Assembly: GCF_009727065.1 (NCBI RefSeq)
Contig: NZ_WNLP01000001.1
Span: 310,001-374,000 of the forward strand
Length of the DNA stretch: 64,000 bases
Source of the DNA: Bifidobacterium canis
Lineage (GTDB): Bacteria; Actinomycetota; Actinomycetes; Actinomycetales; Bifidobacteriaceae
Reading direction: 5' to 3'
A program made the translations under genes and the position numbers. The notes beneath the pieces are model-generated. The model was not told the origin of the DNA. It did not search any database and worked only from the letters and a program-made list of their open reading frames with translations. Below, one piece after another: positions 9,589 to 20,157 of this stretch (positions are counted from its first letter, which is position 1; every line of letters begins with the position of its first letter).

Positions 9589-12500
9589 CCGCGCGAAGAA
9601 CGCAACCGACACAGCTTCACGGAACGACCACCAGCACGAGGATCTACTTAACGGTTCGCTGACAGGCGTCCGTGAACGTCTCATGCACGATGCGTCGTTC
9701 GCCGGCTTGGTTCGTGGAGAGATCGATGCCGCCGATGATGGCGATCCAAGTCTGCTGATCGGCTCACCGGACGGTATACGTCCTGCTTTGGCTGCGGCGA
9801 GCGCCGCTCGCAAACCAGTTGTTATCGTCGTTCCCTCCGGGCGAGATGCCGAAGACCTGATGGGGGATCTGCGCTCATGGTACGACGGGGATCCCCAGCA
9901 GATCGCCCAACTGATGGCGTGGGAGACCCTGCCGCATGAGAGGCTGTCTCCAAGGGCAGACACGGTGGCCAACCGCATGGAAACGTTCTATCGCCTGTGC
10001 CATCCACAACAGGGCAGCGACATGTTCGGGCCGATCCGCATCCTGGTCATGCCGGTTCGTTCGCTGATACAACCGGTGGTCGCCGGCATCGGCAACGTGA
10101 AACCACTGGTGTTCGCGCAAGGTGAGCATATCGCGCTCGAAGACGCAGTCAAAGCGTTGGTGCGCAACTCATACAAACGAGTCGATCTGGTGATGGACCG
10201 TGGCGAATTCGCAGTGCGTGGTGGACTCGTCGACGTGTTCGTGCCGACGCAACCGCACCCGGTACGCATCGAATTCTTCGGCGACGAGATCGACACGATC
10301 AGGCAGTTCCATGCCTCGGATCAACGTACGTATGGCGACAGCTTGCATTCATTGTGGGCTGCGCCTTGCCGTGAACTGCAACTGACCGATGCGATTCGCG
10401 ACCGTGCGCGCTCGCTTATCGGTTCGATTCCCAATGCCGATGACCTGCTGGAATCCATTGCGAACGCCATTCCACAGGAGGGCATGGAATCGTTGATTCC
10501 CGCCCTCGTCGACGATCTCGTCCCCGTGTCGAGCATGCTGCCACAGGATGCCATCGTCATGCTGTTCGACCCCGAACGCCTGCGTCGCGCGGTCGATGAT
10601 CTGGTGAAAACGGCGAACGAATTCCTCGCCACCAGCTGGCATGTGGCGGCATCGGGGCATGGAGCAGGGGCGCCGATTTCATTCGATTCAGCCAACTTCC
10701 TCGATTACGACGAAGTGGTGGGGCAGCTCACCTATTCGCGTCATGAACTCTGGAAAATCAGTGGTTTCACCGTCGACTCCTCACTGCCGGGGCATGTGCA
10801 GATCGATGCAATGGCACCGCAAGACTTCCACGGCAGCGAGCAGCGAGCCGAAGACCATCTCGGCGAACTGATTCGAGATGGGTATGAGTTGACCGTCACC
10901 GCGGCAGCCCACGGCATATTGAGCCGTCTGACCCGCATGCTGCATGAAATCGGTGTCACGCAATTCAACACCATCCGTTCCCAAGCACAAGATGGCTTCA
11001 TTGATGCCGCATCAAAAACGGCATTGCTGACCGAGCGAGATCTCACCGGGCGCTCCAGCGTCGCAGCAGGTGCGAAAACACCACGTAAACGCCGTAAGTC
11101 CATCGACTTGATGGAGCTGAAGCCCGGCGACTTCATTGTGCACGAGCAGCACGGCATCGGCCGTTTTGTTGAAATGCGACAGCGCACCACGGGCTCCGGC
11201 AAGAACCAGACGACCCGCGAATATCTCGTCATTGAATATGCGCCGAGCAAACGCAATGCACCGCCCGACAAGCTGTTCATACCCACAGACCAGCTCGACC
11301 AAGTGAGCAAATACATCGGTGCCGAGATCCCGAAACTCAACAAGCTCGGTGGCTCCGATTGGGCACAGACCAAAGCGAAAGCGAAAAAGCACGTTCACGA
11401 GATCGCACAGAACCTCATCCACCTGTATTCCGCTCGCCAGCGCGCCAAAGGTTTTGCCTTCAGCAAAGACACGCCATGGCAGAAGGAATTGGAAGATGCG
11501 TTCCCATATCAGGAGACCGCCGACCAGCTGACCACGATCGACGATGTCAAAGCCGATATGGAAAAGCCAATGCCGATGGACCGGCTCATCTGCGGTGACG
11601 TCGGCTTCGGCAAAACGGAAATCGCCATCCGCGCCGCGTTCAAAGCCGTGCAAGACTCCAAACAGGTGGCCGTGCTCGTGCCGACGACGTTGCTGGTGCA
11701 ACAGCATTGGGAGACGTTCAGCGAACGCTTCGAAGGCTTCCCGGTGAACGTGAAGCCGATGAGCCGCTTCCAGAGCACCAAGGAGATCAACGACACAATC
11801 AAAGGTCTGGCCGACGGCACGGTCGATGTGGTGATCGGCACACATAAACTGCTCAACCCACACATTAAGTTCAAGGATCTCGGTCTCGTCATCATCGATG
11901 AAGAGCAACGCTTCGGCGTGGAGGCCAAGGAGACGCTGAAGGCAGTGCGCACGAACGTCGATGTGCTGAGCCTGTCGGCGACCCCTATTCCACGAACGTT
12001 GGAGATGGCCGTCACCGGCATCCGTGAGATGTCGACGTTGGCGACTCCGCCGGAGGATCGTCTGCCGGTGCTCACCTATGTGGGCGCCTACGAGGATGCA
12101 CAGGTAACTGCGGCCATCCGCAGGGAGCTGCTGCGAGGCGGCCAGGTGTTCTACGTGCACAACCGCGTCAACGACATCGATGAGAAGGCCCGTGCTCTTC
12201 AGGAACTCGTGCCGGAAGCCAGAATCGGCATCGCGCATGGAAAATGGGGCGCAAACAGCTTGACCAGATCATCCGAGACTTCTGGCACCGCGACATTGAC
12301 GTGCTGCTGTGCACGACGATCGTCGAAACCGGATTGGATATTTCGAACGCGAACACGCTGATCGTCGACCGTGCCGACAGGTTCGGCCTGAGCCAGCTGC
12401 ATCAGCTACGAGGGCGTGTCGGACGCGGCAGAGACAGGGCCTACGCCTATTTCCTGTATGACCCGAGCAAGCCGATGACGCAGCAATCGCATGAACGCTT

Positions 12501-13164
12501 GGTGACGATCGCGCAGAACACCGCGCTGGGCGCCGGATTCGACGTGGCGATGAAAGACCTCGAATTGCGAGGCACCGGCAACCTGCTGGGCGACGAACAA
12601 AGCGGGCACATCGAAGGCGTCGGTTTCGACTTGTATGTGCGCATGGTCAGCGAGGCCATCGAAGACTACAAGGATCCGGAACGCGCCGAACCGGTTGCCG
12701 TCACCATCGACCTGCCGATCGAGGCGTCGATTCCGGTGGACTACATCAATTCCGACAAGTTGCGTCTCGAAGCCTACCGAAAACTCGCCGGCGCGCGCAA
12801 CGAGCATGATCTCACCGAGCTGAGAGATGAGCTCACCGACCGCTACGGCAAGCCTCCGCAGGTGTTCGAATCGTTGTTCGATGTGGCGCGGTTGCGAGAG
12901 AAAGCCCGTGCGTTGGGCATCAGCGAGATCATCGGTCAGGGGCGCAAGCTGCGCGTCTCGAAAATCGACCCGCCCGAATCGGTGCAACTGCGTATGAGCC
13001 GCATATACCCGGGAGCGCAATACCGCCCATTGACCCATATGTATACGATTCCCACACCATTCGAAGGTTCGATGGGATCCGGGCCGATGGACTCGGATGC
13101 CGTGCTGCGTTGGACGGAGCAGCTGCTCGACGATCTGGCGTGGCAGCACAAGCCCCGTCCCTAA
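9578..13164 (+). CDS. mfd: Transcription-repair coupling factor Mfd (frameshift as read)
   Basis: A DNA translocase that removes stalled RNA polymerase at lesions and recruits UvrA; it works with UvrB encoded at 50719 in this window. An N-terminal UvrB-like module (about residues 1-330) comes first. The RNA-polymerase-interaction domain GDFIVHEQHGIGRF lies near 517, and the helicase domain has GDVGFGKTE near 672, VIIDEEQRFG near 771 and the GRVGRG motif. A C-terminal TRCF domain follows. The frame breaks at the A4 run 12241-12244: A5 restores IAHGKMGRKQLDQ and gives ~1195 residues, normal for the family. The start overlaps the pth stop. No ribosome site is obvious, consistent with coupling to pth. 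Confidence 0.95.
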
Positions 13165-13293
13165 ATTTCGCTGGTGGGGATATAAAACGCTCAAGGCCTC
13201 AAGTATCCTCGAATCGTTTTCGTTGAAAAATAGCCATTTTCCAAATTCGGATAGGTGAGCCCAGATGCGTTTTATATCCCCACCAGCAAAATT
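13164..13293. repeat. 130-bp element bounded by long inverted repeats, filling the mfd-thiZ gap
   Basis: The only DNA between convergent mfd and thiZ is bounded by 27-base inverted arms (21 bases perfect, 13170-13190 with 13267-13287, plus six more outward pairs broken by one mismatch). The 76-base centre codes for nothing I can see. The loop is too long for a simple terminator, although the transcript of either strand could fold. A small non-autonomous mobile element is possible, but no clear target duplication flanks it. Confidence 0.6.
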
Positions 13294-13294
13294 C

Positions 13295-14041
13295 TTAGGC
13301 ACGGAGGGATTCGCGGAGGAGACGCTCCAAAGCCGCATGGTTTCGTGGACGGTGCGATGCGGCGTCGAGGCGCAGTTCGTCGTGGATGCGACCGTCACGC
13401 AACACAAGCACACGGTCGGACAGCCGCAGCGCCTCATCGATGTCGTGGGTCACCATAATCGTTGCGAACCCGTCTGAGTTTGACGCGCGACTTTGACGCC
13501 GCAGGTCGAGCAGCAGGTTCTGCATGTCCCATCTGGTCAATGCGTCCAATGCGCCGAACGGTTCGTCGAGCAGCAGCAGATCCGGATCACGCACAAGCGC
13601 CCGTGCCAGCGACACGCGTTGCATCTGACCGCCGGACAGCGTTTGCGGCCATTGGTTCGCAACATCGGGCAGCTGCACATGCTCCAAGGCACGACGCGCC
13701 AATGCCTTGCGCGCCGTGCTGCCAAGCCGCTGGCTCAGGTGCGCGGATTTCCGCGAATCGCCTGCCATGCCAAGCGTCACGTTGTCCCACACGCGCAGCC
13801 ACGGCACCAGGCGGGCGTCCTGAAAACCGAAGGCATATGTACCATTGAGTGTTCTTGCGCCATGGGTGGGTTCGATCAAACCCGCGATGATGCGCAGCAG
13901 CGTCGATTTGCCGCAACCCGATCTGCCGATCAGCGACACGAATTCACCGGAGCGAATCTCCAGCGAAATGTCTTCGAGCACGGGTCGCTCATCGAATGAG
14001 CGCCCCACATGCTCCAGCGTGACGAGGGGAGCGCCGCTCAT
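13295..14041 (-). CDS. thiZ: ABC transporter ATPase, thiamine-precursor type (ThiZ-like)
   Basis: The ATP-hydrolysing subunit of an importer in the SsuB/TauB/ThiZ group, 248 residues. Walker A is GRSGCGKST, the Q-loop region contains GFQDARL, the signature is LSGGQMQRVSLARAL and Walker B is LLLLDEPFGALD, followed by the H-loop His in MVTHDIDEAL. I start it at ATG 14041 (MSGAPLV), which overlaps the TGA of the binding-protein gene as ATGA; a longer frame begins 9 bases upstream. Sequence alone cannot separate sulfonate, taurine and thiamine-precursor ATPases. The TPP riboswitch in front of the operon makes a thiamine pyrimidine precursor the best inference. Confidence 0.85.
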   Translation of the reverse strand: MSGAPLVTLEHVGRSFDERPVLEDISLEIRSGEFVSLIGRSGCGKSTLLRIIAGLIEPTHGARTLNGTYAFGFQDARLVPWLRVWDNVTLGMAGDSRKSAHLSQRLGSTARKALARRALEHVQLPDVANQWPQTLSGGQMQRVSLARALVRDPDLLLLDEPFGALDALTRWDMQNLLLDLRRQSRASNSDGFATIMVTHDIDEALRLSDRVLVLRDGRIHDELRLDAASHRPRNHAALERLLRESLRA

Positions 14042-15002
14042 GCGCTGCAATCCATCGTCGCGGAAGCGAGGTCTGGCATCGAGCCGATGAAGCCGAAGTC
14101 CGCGTACTCCTTGGCCTGCGCTTCCAGCATCGCCAAGCCATCCGCATCGATCGGTTTAATCACCGGCACATTGAATTTCGCAATCTGGTTCGCCACGGCG
14201 TCGGACGCGCCGAACTCGCGGTATGCATCGGTGATGATCGATGGATCATGCTGTGCGGCATCCGATTCCCTGACCAATGCCCTGTACATCGCCTTCACCG
14301 CCTCCGGATGCGCGTCGGCGAACGTGCGCGACACCATGTGGATCGACACGTTGCGGTTGCCGTACTCGGTGGCATCCGCCAACAGCTTCGCCCCCGGAGT
14401 CGTCATCGCGGCGGCGAGATTCTGGTCGAACGACGCGATCGCATCGATCTGCCCGGAGGTGAACGCCGCCTGAAAATTGCTCGGACTCATCTCCACCACA
14501 TCGACCTTGTTCACGTCGAGGCCTGCATGTTCGAACGCCTTGTGCAGCACATAGTCACCGGTGCCGCCATGTTTGATGATTGCCACCTTTTGCCATACAG
14601 CCCCTCCAAATCGGTGACGCCGGACTGCTTCGACGCCACGATGCCCTGCGAATCGCCGGTGTAGTACTCGATGGCGAACGCCACCCACGGTTGTTTGTTC
14701 GCCACGAAATTGATGAACGAGCCGGTGCCGGTGCTCGTCGCATCGGCATTGCCGGACAGCACCGCGGCGTATGCGTCGGTCGGATTATATGGTCCAGTGA
14801 ATGCGACGTCTGTGCTGTTCATGGCAGCAGATAGAAAATCTTCGTTGCGCACAGTCGTTAGATAATTTGCCGTGGACAGGTATGCGACACGCATTGTGTC
14901 ATGTTCGGCCTCCGAGGTCGTACCGCAGGCCGCGATGGATACCACGAGCGTGGCCGAACATGCGAGAGCAGCGGCTTTACGTGCAATGGTTGTAATAGAC
15001 AT
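14038..15002 (-). CDS. thiY: Thiamine-precursor binding lipoprotein, NMT1/ThiY-like (frameshift as read)
   Basis: The extracellular substrate-binding lipoprotein of the importer. ATG 15002 follows a GGAGG site and opens a signal peptide ending in the lipobox SIAAC. The body (MRVAYLSTANYLTTVRNEDF, SGNADATSTGTGSFINF, FQAAFTSGQIDAIASFD) is of the NMT1/THI5-like periplasmic fold used for pyrimidine precursors, sulfonates and nitrate. The frame breaks in the A4 run on the coding strand (14588-14591 on the plus strand): A5 restores LYGKKVAIIKHGGTGDYV and a ~321-residue protein. The gene lies between permease and ATPase and shares ATGA with the latter. The substrate (for example an aminomethyl-pyrimidine) is inferred from the riboswitch. 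Confidence 0.83.
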
Positions 15003-15071
15003 GGTTCCTCCAAGCGCGCATGAGTATGCGCGCAAATATGGGATGAATTGAATACTGACGGGAACCTGACG

Positions 15072-15998
15072 CTAGTTAGCTGACGCGCGCAATGGCACGG
15101 CAATACGTTCGATGCTGCCCACGACCCATTCACTCAACAGGCCGAGCACCGCGTATGCCGCGATGCACAGCACCATCTGATCGGTGCGGTAGAACTGCTG
15201 CGAACGCGAGAGAATGTAGCCGATGCCAGCCGATGCATTCACCGTCTCGCACGTCACCAACGCAATCCATGAAACGGTCAGCGCGAACCGTAGGCCGGTC
15301 AGGAACTGGGGAAGCGCGCCACGCAGCAGAATACGCGTGAACACCGTGCGCTTGGGCAGATGGTAGGCGCGTGCGAGTTCCAGCAGACGCGGATCCACGT
15401 TCCGCACGCCGTCACGGACATTGATGTAAATCAGTGCGAACGCGCCGATGGCGATCAATGCGATCTTCATCGTCTCGCCGATGCCCAGCAGCACAATCAG
15501 CAGCGGAGCCAGCGCGGGGAAAGGAATCGCCCGTAGCATGTGGATGGGTTTGTCGATGATCGCGTGTCCGATGCTGCTTGCGCCGGACAGTACGCCGGCC
15601 GGCACACCGAGCAACACGCCGATGACCAGTCCGGCCGCCACGCGCATCACGCTGATGCCGACGGACGGCCACCACAACCCTTCCGCATTCAGATCGCTGA
15701 AGGCGCGTATGACTTCGCCGGGGGAAGGCATGGTACGGTTCGAGTCCGGCGACTGTGTCGCCCACGCCCAGCAGGCGAGCAGCGCAAGGCTCGACGCCCA
15801 TGCTGCGAACGTCCGCGATGCCGCCCGCGATGCTTGTTGTGCATGCACGCGCAGCCTGAAGCCGGCGCGCATATCGCATTCATGCAGCCCCTCACCGGAA
15901 GTGCGGATGCGCGACGTGCCGGCTGCGTCGGCCGTGAAATGCGCGCTTGTGCCGGAAACAGCGGAAATTTGGGTGTCGTCAACGACGGATTGTGTCAT
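15072..15998 (-). CDS. thiX: ABC transporter permease, thiamine-precursor type (ThiX-like)
   Basis: The membrane subunit of the importer, 308 residues, first gene of the operon. A soluble ~50-residue N-terminal leader precedes a first helix (SSLALLACWAWATQ), then the BPD_transp_1 domain with about six membrane segments. The ATPase-coupling EAA-like loop reads ELARAYHLPKRTVFTRILLRGALPQ in two parts around residue 220. I place the start at ATG 15998 (MTQSVVDDT), directly after the riboswitch. An open frame continues upstream to 16082 but would encode the conserved aptamer core, so it is not protein. The ribosome site AAGGGA lies inside the aptamer's 3' end. Confidence 0.87.
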   Translation of the reverse strand: MTQSVVDDTQISAVSGTSAHFTADAAGTSRIRTSGEGLHECDMRAGFRLRVHAQQASRAASRTFAAWASSLALLACWAWATQSPDSNRTMPSPGEVIRAFSDLNAEGLWWPSVGISVMRVAAGLVIGVLLGVPAGVLSGASSIGHAIIDKPIHMLRAIPFPALAPLLIVLLGIGETMKIALIAIGAFALIYINVRDGVRNVDPRLLELARAYHLPKRTVFTRILLRGALPQFLTGLRFALTVSWIALVTCETVNASAGIGYILSRSQQFYRTDQMVLCIAAYAVLGLLSEWVVGSIERIAVPLRASAN

Positions 15999-16132
15999 GA
16001 CATTCCCTTCGATAGCATTGCCTATGTCAGGTTCAACGAGTGTGATCTCAGCCCAGCCGATCCGCTTCGCCGTCCGCGTCAACCGCCGACGGCACCAGCA
16101 TTTTTACGATCTTGGCCCGGGCACCCCGTGTC
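15999..16132 (-). promoter_or_regulatory. TPP riboswitch (THI element)
   Basis: The minus strand carries the conserved thiamine-pyrophosphate aptamer landmarks in order: GGGGTGCCC, then GGGCTGAGATCACAC, then TTGAACCTGACATAGGCAAT and GAAGGGAA. TGCCC can pair with GGGCT (P2), and outer GACA with TGTC (P1). The P3 insert between the first two blocks is long (~70 bases). The aptamer ends one base before the ATG and contains the AAGGGA ribosome site, so TPP binding should block translation directly. This identifies the downstream transporter as part of thiamine uptake or salvage. Confidence 0.9.
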
Positions 16133-16192
16133 GATGGTCATTGTTGCTGAACGGGCGGGACAATGCGCGTGTCGTGCCGCTGAGAACATTAC

Positions 16193-16204
16193 GTGAACGC
16201 TCAC
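16193..16204 (+). promoter_or_regulatory. LacI-type palindrome upstream of eno
   Basis: GTGAACGCTCAC is an 11-of-12 match to the perfect palindrome GTGAGCGCTCAC found before pyk. Its central CG dyad is typical of LacI-family operators. A shared sugar-responsive regulator of glycolysis is the simplest reading; AraQ-type regulators of bifidobacterial central metabolism are candidates. Confidence 0.5.
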
Positions 16205-16227
16205 ATTTTTTCAGGCGACACTCATGA

Positions 16228-17583
<1,356 letters not shown>

Positions 17584-17648
17584 TCGTACGCGCTTTTGCG
17601 CAAGTCACAGTAGTGCATTGAACATCGCGAACTAGCGAATGTTCCGTC

Positions 17649-17685
17649 AATACCCGTCGCATCGTCGAATGCGACGGGTATTTTC
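17649..17685 (+). terminator. Intrinsic terminator after eno
   Basis: A perfect 14-bp stem (AATACCCGTCGCAT with its complement) with a 6-base loop at 17663-17668 runs into TTTT. It lies 65 bases past the eno stop and only 7 bases before the next start codon. Confidence 0.88.
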
Positions 17686-17691
17686 GTATAT

Positions 17692-18257
17692 ATGACTAAC
17701 CGTTCTCGCGCATCACAGTCCACATCGAAATCCTCGAAGGATCAATCTGCGACGCAGACGAAAACACGGTCCAGGCGAACGAACGCGGGTCCCATCGCGT
17801 TCTTCCTAGCATTATTCGTGATTGCAGTCGGCTCCATCCAAATCATCTCAGCATTCCACACGTATGCGATCAATCTATCGGAACTGAACTCGCTGAAGAA
17901 GCAGGAGGCGTCGCTCACCGCACAGAAAAAGATCTCGAGAACGACATCGCACGATGGAACGACACCGCATATGTCACTGCACAGGCCAGAGAGCGACTCG
18001 GCTATGTGTTCCCTGGAGAGCAGGCCATCAAAGTCGAGCATCCGGAGGCCGTCACTGGGCAGAAAGCACAGACAGACACGCAATCCAACGCTAATAGCAA
18101 GCAATCGAACAGTCTGCCATGGTACAGCGAGCTTGCGTATTCGTTCAAAGAAGCCGATGACCAAAAACAAACGGCTCAAAGCGGTAGCGCAACGAACAAC
18201 GATGCGCAGTCACAGACGACCACCACAGACGGCGCTCAAAGCAGCACGCAACAATGA
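17692..18257 (+). CDS. FtsB/DivIC-like septum formation protein (frameshift as read)
   Basis: A small bitopic membrane protein expected to join the FtsQ-B-L divisome complex. A basic, Ser/Thr-rich cytoplasmic tail of ~33 residues precedes one membrane helix (IAFFLALFVIAVGSIQII), then an extracytoplasmic coiled coil (ELNSLKKQEASLTAQKK) and ERLGYVFPGEQ, the usual FtsB/DivIC motif, then a Gln/Ser/Thr-rich tail. The frame breaks at the A5 run 17926-17930; A6 restores AQKKDLENDIARWNDTAYV and ~188 residues. The order eno, ftsB-like, DUF501, ppx is conserved in actinobacteria, which supports the call. No ribosome site precedes ATG 17692, and the TATTTT overlapping the eno terminator may act as its -10. 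Confidence 0.82.
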
Positions 18258-18290
18258 TAAGCAGTAATACACAGTCCACAAAGTACTTAG

Positions 18291-18896
18291 ATGAACGGCA
18301 ACAATATGGCAACAGAGCAGATTGAGCAGATCCTCACGCGAATCATGGATTCCCCGGCCACACAAGACGACATCGACACTGTGGAGGCGCAACTCGGCAG
18401 GTATCCGCGCGGTATGGTCGCAGTCGGAGCCAGATGCGCGCACGACGGAACCCCACTCGTGGTCATCACACGCCCGCTGCTGCCAGGAGGCATACCATTC
18501 CCGACGACCATGTATCTGACGAGTCCTGAAGCGGTGAAAGCCGCCTCACACCTGGAAGCCACGGGTGCGATGAAAGAATTCAACGATATGCTGGCTACCG
18601 ACGAGCAACTGCGCGAGCAGTATGCGAACGCTCACCGGCAATATCTTGAATTCCGTCATGCTCTTGCACAGAGATTGCACGATAGTGAAGAGCACATCGA
18701 GGGGATCAGCGCTGGAGGAATGCCGACGCGCGTCAAATGCCTGCATGCTCTTGTCGCACAATCATTGGTCATGGGGCCCGGCGTCAACCCGATAGGCGAC
18801 ATGGCACTCGAACGCATGCGAGATGAATTCGATCCGAACGTATGCCGTTGCGCAACGGCCAGTGCCGATGACGGCACATCGAATGTGAATGACTGA
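18291..18896 (+). CDS. DUF501 family protein
   Basis: A cytoplasmic protein of the DUF501 family with no assigned function. The family core is visible as VAVGARCAHDGTPLVVITRPL followed by PFPTTMYLTSPEAVKAASHLEATG. A Cys-containing C-terminal part (KCLHALVAQSLVMGPGVNPIGDMAL) contains a possible G-x-N-P-I-G-D loop. Two starts are possible, ATG 18291 and ATG 18306 (MATEQIEQ); neither has a strong ribosome site. It overlaps the beginning of the long frame of the ppx/gppA-like gene by a few bases. Constant linkage between eno/ftsB and ppx in actinobacteria suggests a housekeeping role, which is not defined here. Confidence 0.85.
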   Translation: MNGNNMATEQIEQILTRIMDSPATQDDIDTVEAQLGRYPRGMVAVGARCAHDGTPLVVITRPLLPGGIPFPTTMYLTSPEAVKAASHLEATGAMKEFNDMLATDEQLREQYANAHRQYLEFRHALAQRLHDSEEHIEGISAGGMPTRVKCLHALVAQSLVMGPGVNPIGDMALERMRDEFDPNVCRCATASADDGTSNVND

Positions 18897-18912
18897 TATG
18901 GAGGAGAGGGCT

Positions 18913-19914
18913 ATGACAAGTGTGACTGTCGCGGGAATCGATTGCGGAACGAATTCGATTCGGTTGAAGATCGCGCGGGTTGATGAGCACGGTGCCACCG
19001 ATATCGTGCCGCGAGTGCTACGAGTCGTCAGACTCGGCCAAGGCGTCGATGAGACGCATCGCTTCTCCGAGGAAGCATTGGAACGCACTTACGCGGCGGT
19101 ACGCGAGTTCAAAGCGATTCTCGACGAGCATCCGGTGGATGCGATCCGCTTCGTCGCCACATCAGCCACACGTGACGCCGAAAACCGCGATGAGTTCGAG
19201 AACACCGTGGAATCGATTCTCGGTGTGCGTCCAGAAGTCATCTCAGGCACCGAAGAAGCCGATCTGAGCTTCCTGGCCGCCAGCAGTTCGGTCGAGAAGA
19301 ATCCAGCAGTGCAGGCGCCATATCTGGTCGTCGACCTCGGTGGCGGTTCATGCGAACTGGTGCTGGGCGGAGATGGCACGAACACGCCGACCACAAAGGT
19401 GGAGTCTGCGTTCTCGATGAACATCGGATCAGTGCGCATGACGGAACGTCACCTGCACCATGATCCGCCGACCGACGAAGAGGTAGCGGCGGCGGTCGAC
19501 GACATCGACGCACATATCAGCGAAGCGTTCGAAACAGTGGAAGCGGGGAAAGCCAACACGATCATCGGCGTGTCGGGCACTGTGACCACGATGACCGCCT
19601 TGGCGATGCGCCTTCCCGAATACGATCATTCAGCCGTTGACGGCGTGCGCATGGATTTCGAGACCGCATTCGCCGTTGACGACAAGTTCTTGCACATGAG
19701 TCGAGCCGAACGCGCCACCTACAAGACCATTCATCCAGGGCGCATCGACGTGGTCGGTGGTGGGGCTCTCGTATGGAATCGCGTGCTGGCTCGCGTTTCC
19801 GAAGCCGCCAGACGCGATCACGGCGCACATATCGATTCATATGTGGCGAGCGAGCACGGTCTGCTCGACGGTCTGATCCTCGATCTGGGCCGCTCATTGC
19901 TCGATGCGCAGTGA
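18913..19914 (+). CDS. Ppx/GppA family phosphatase
   Basis: An actin-fold phosphatase that hydrolyses polyphosphate ends and/or pppGpp. The start chosen is ATG 18913 (MTSVTVAGIDCGTNS) because GGAGGAG sits 7 bases upstream; an in-frame ATG at 18889 lacks a site. Phosphate-1 motif AGIDCGTNSIRL, catalytic-Glu region SGTEEADLSFLAA, phosphate-2 motif VDLGGGSCELVLG and a GVSGTVTTMTALAM loop are all present. At 333 residues it is the short, two-domain form without the HD-like C-terminal domain. Sequence does not separate exopolyphosphatase from guanosine pentaphosphatase activity. Confidence 0.92.
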   Translation: MTSVTVAGIDCGTNSIRLKIARVDEHGATDIVPRVLRVVRLGQGVDETHRFSEEALERTYAAVREFKAILDEHPVDAIRFVATSATRDAENRDEFENTVESILGVRPEVISGTEEADLSFLAASSSVEKNPAVQAPYLVVDLGGGSCELVLGGDGTNTPTTKVESAFSMNIGSVRMTERHLHHDPPTDEEVAAAVDDIDAHISEAFETVEAGKANTIIGVSGTVTTMTALAMRLPEYDHSAVDGVRMDFETAFAVDDKFLHMSRAERATYKTIHPGRIDVVGGGALVWNRVLARVSEAARRDHGAHIDSYVASEHGLLDGLILDLGRSLLDAQ

Positions 19915-19934
19915 TGTGGCATAATTGAACAGTT

Positions 19935-20014
19935 GCCTCCATGGCGAAATTGGTATACGCAGTTGACTTAAAATCAATCGCTTCGGCTTGCGGGTTCGAG
20001 TCCCGCTGGAGGCA
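19935..20014 (+). tRNA. tRNA-Leu (anticodon TAA)
   Basis: The acceptor arm GCCTCCA pairs with TGGAGGC followed by discriminator A. The anticodon arm is GTTGA-CTTAAAA-TCAAT, giving TAA (reads UUA). The T arm is GCGGG-TTCGAGT-CCCGC. An 11-base variable region with a TTCG loop marks it as class II. CCA is not encoded. Confidence 0.93.
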
Positions 20015-20022
20015 CTTCTCAC

Positions 20023-20049
20023 GTCCGCCGTTTTCGGCGGGCGTTTTTT
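20023..20049 (+). terminator. Intrinsic terminator after tRNA-Leu(TAA)
   Basis: The stem GTCCGCCG/CGGCGGGC (8 bp, one T-G pair) has a TTTT loop and is followed by GTTTTTT, 9 bases past the tRNA. Confidence 0.85.
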
Positions 20050-20157
20050 CACTCGATGTTTCGTGGGTGTTGACACAAGTCACCGAATCGTAACACCGGA
20101 CGACACACGTGTTTTTACACTGGCCATATTGCCCGACCGAACAAATGAGGGAGCGAG

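Noticed and set aside
16001..16082. N-terminal extension of the ThiX-like permease
   Set aside because: The extra codons are the conserved core of the TPP aptamer, and a better start lies at 15998 right after it.
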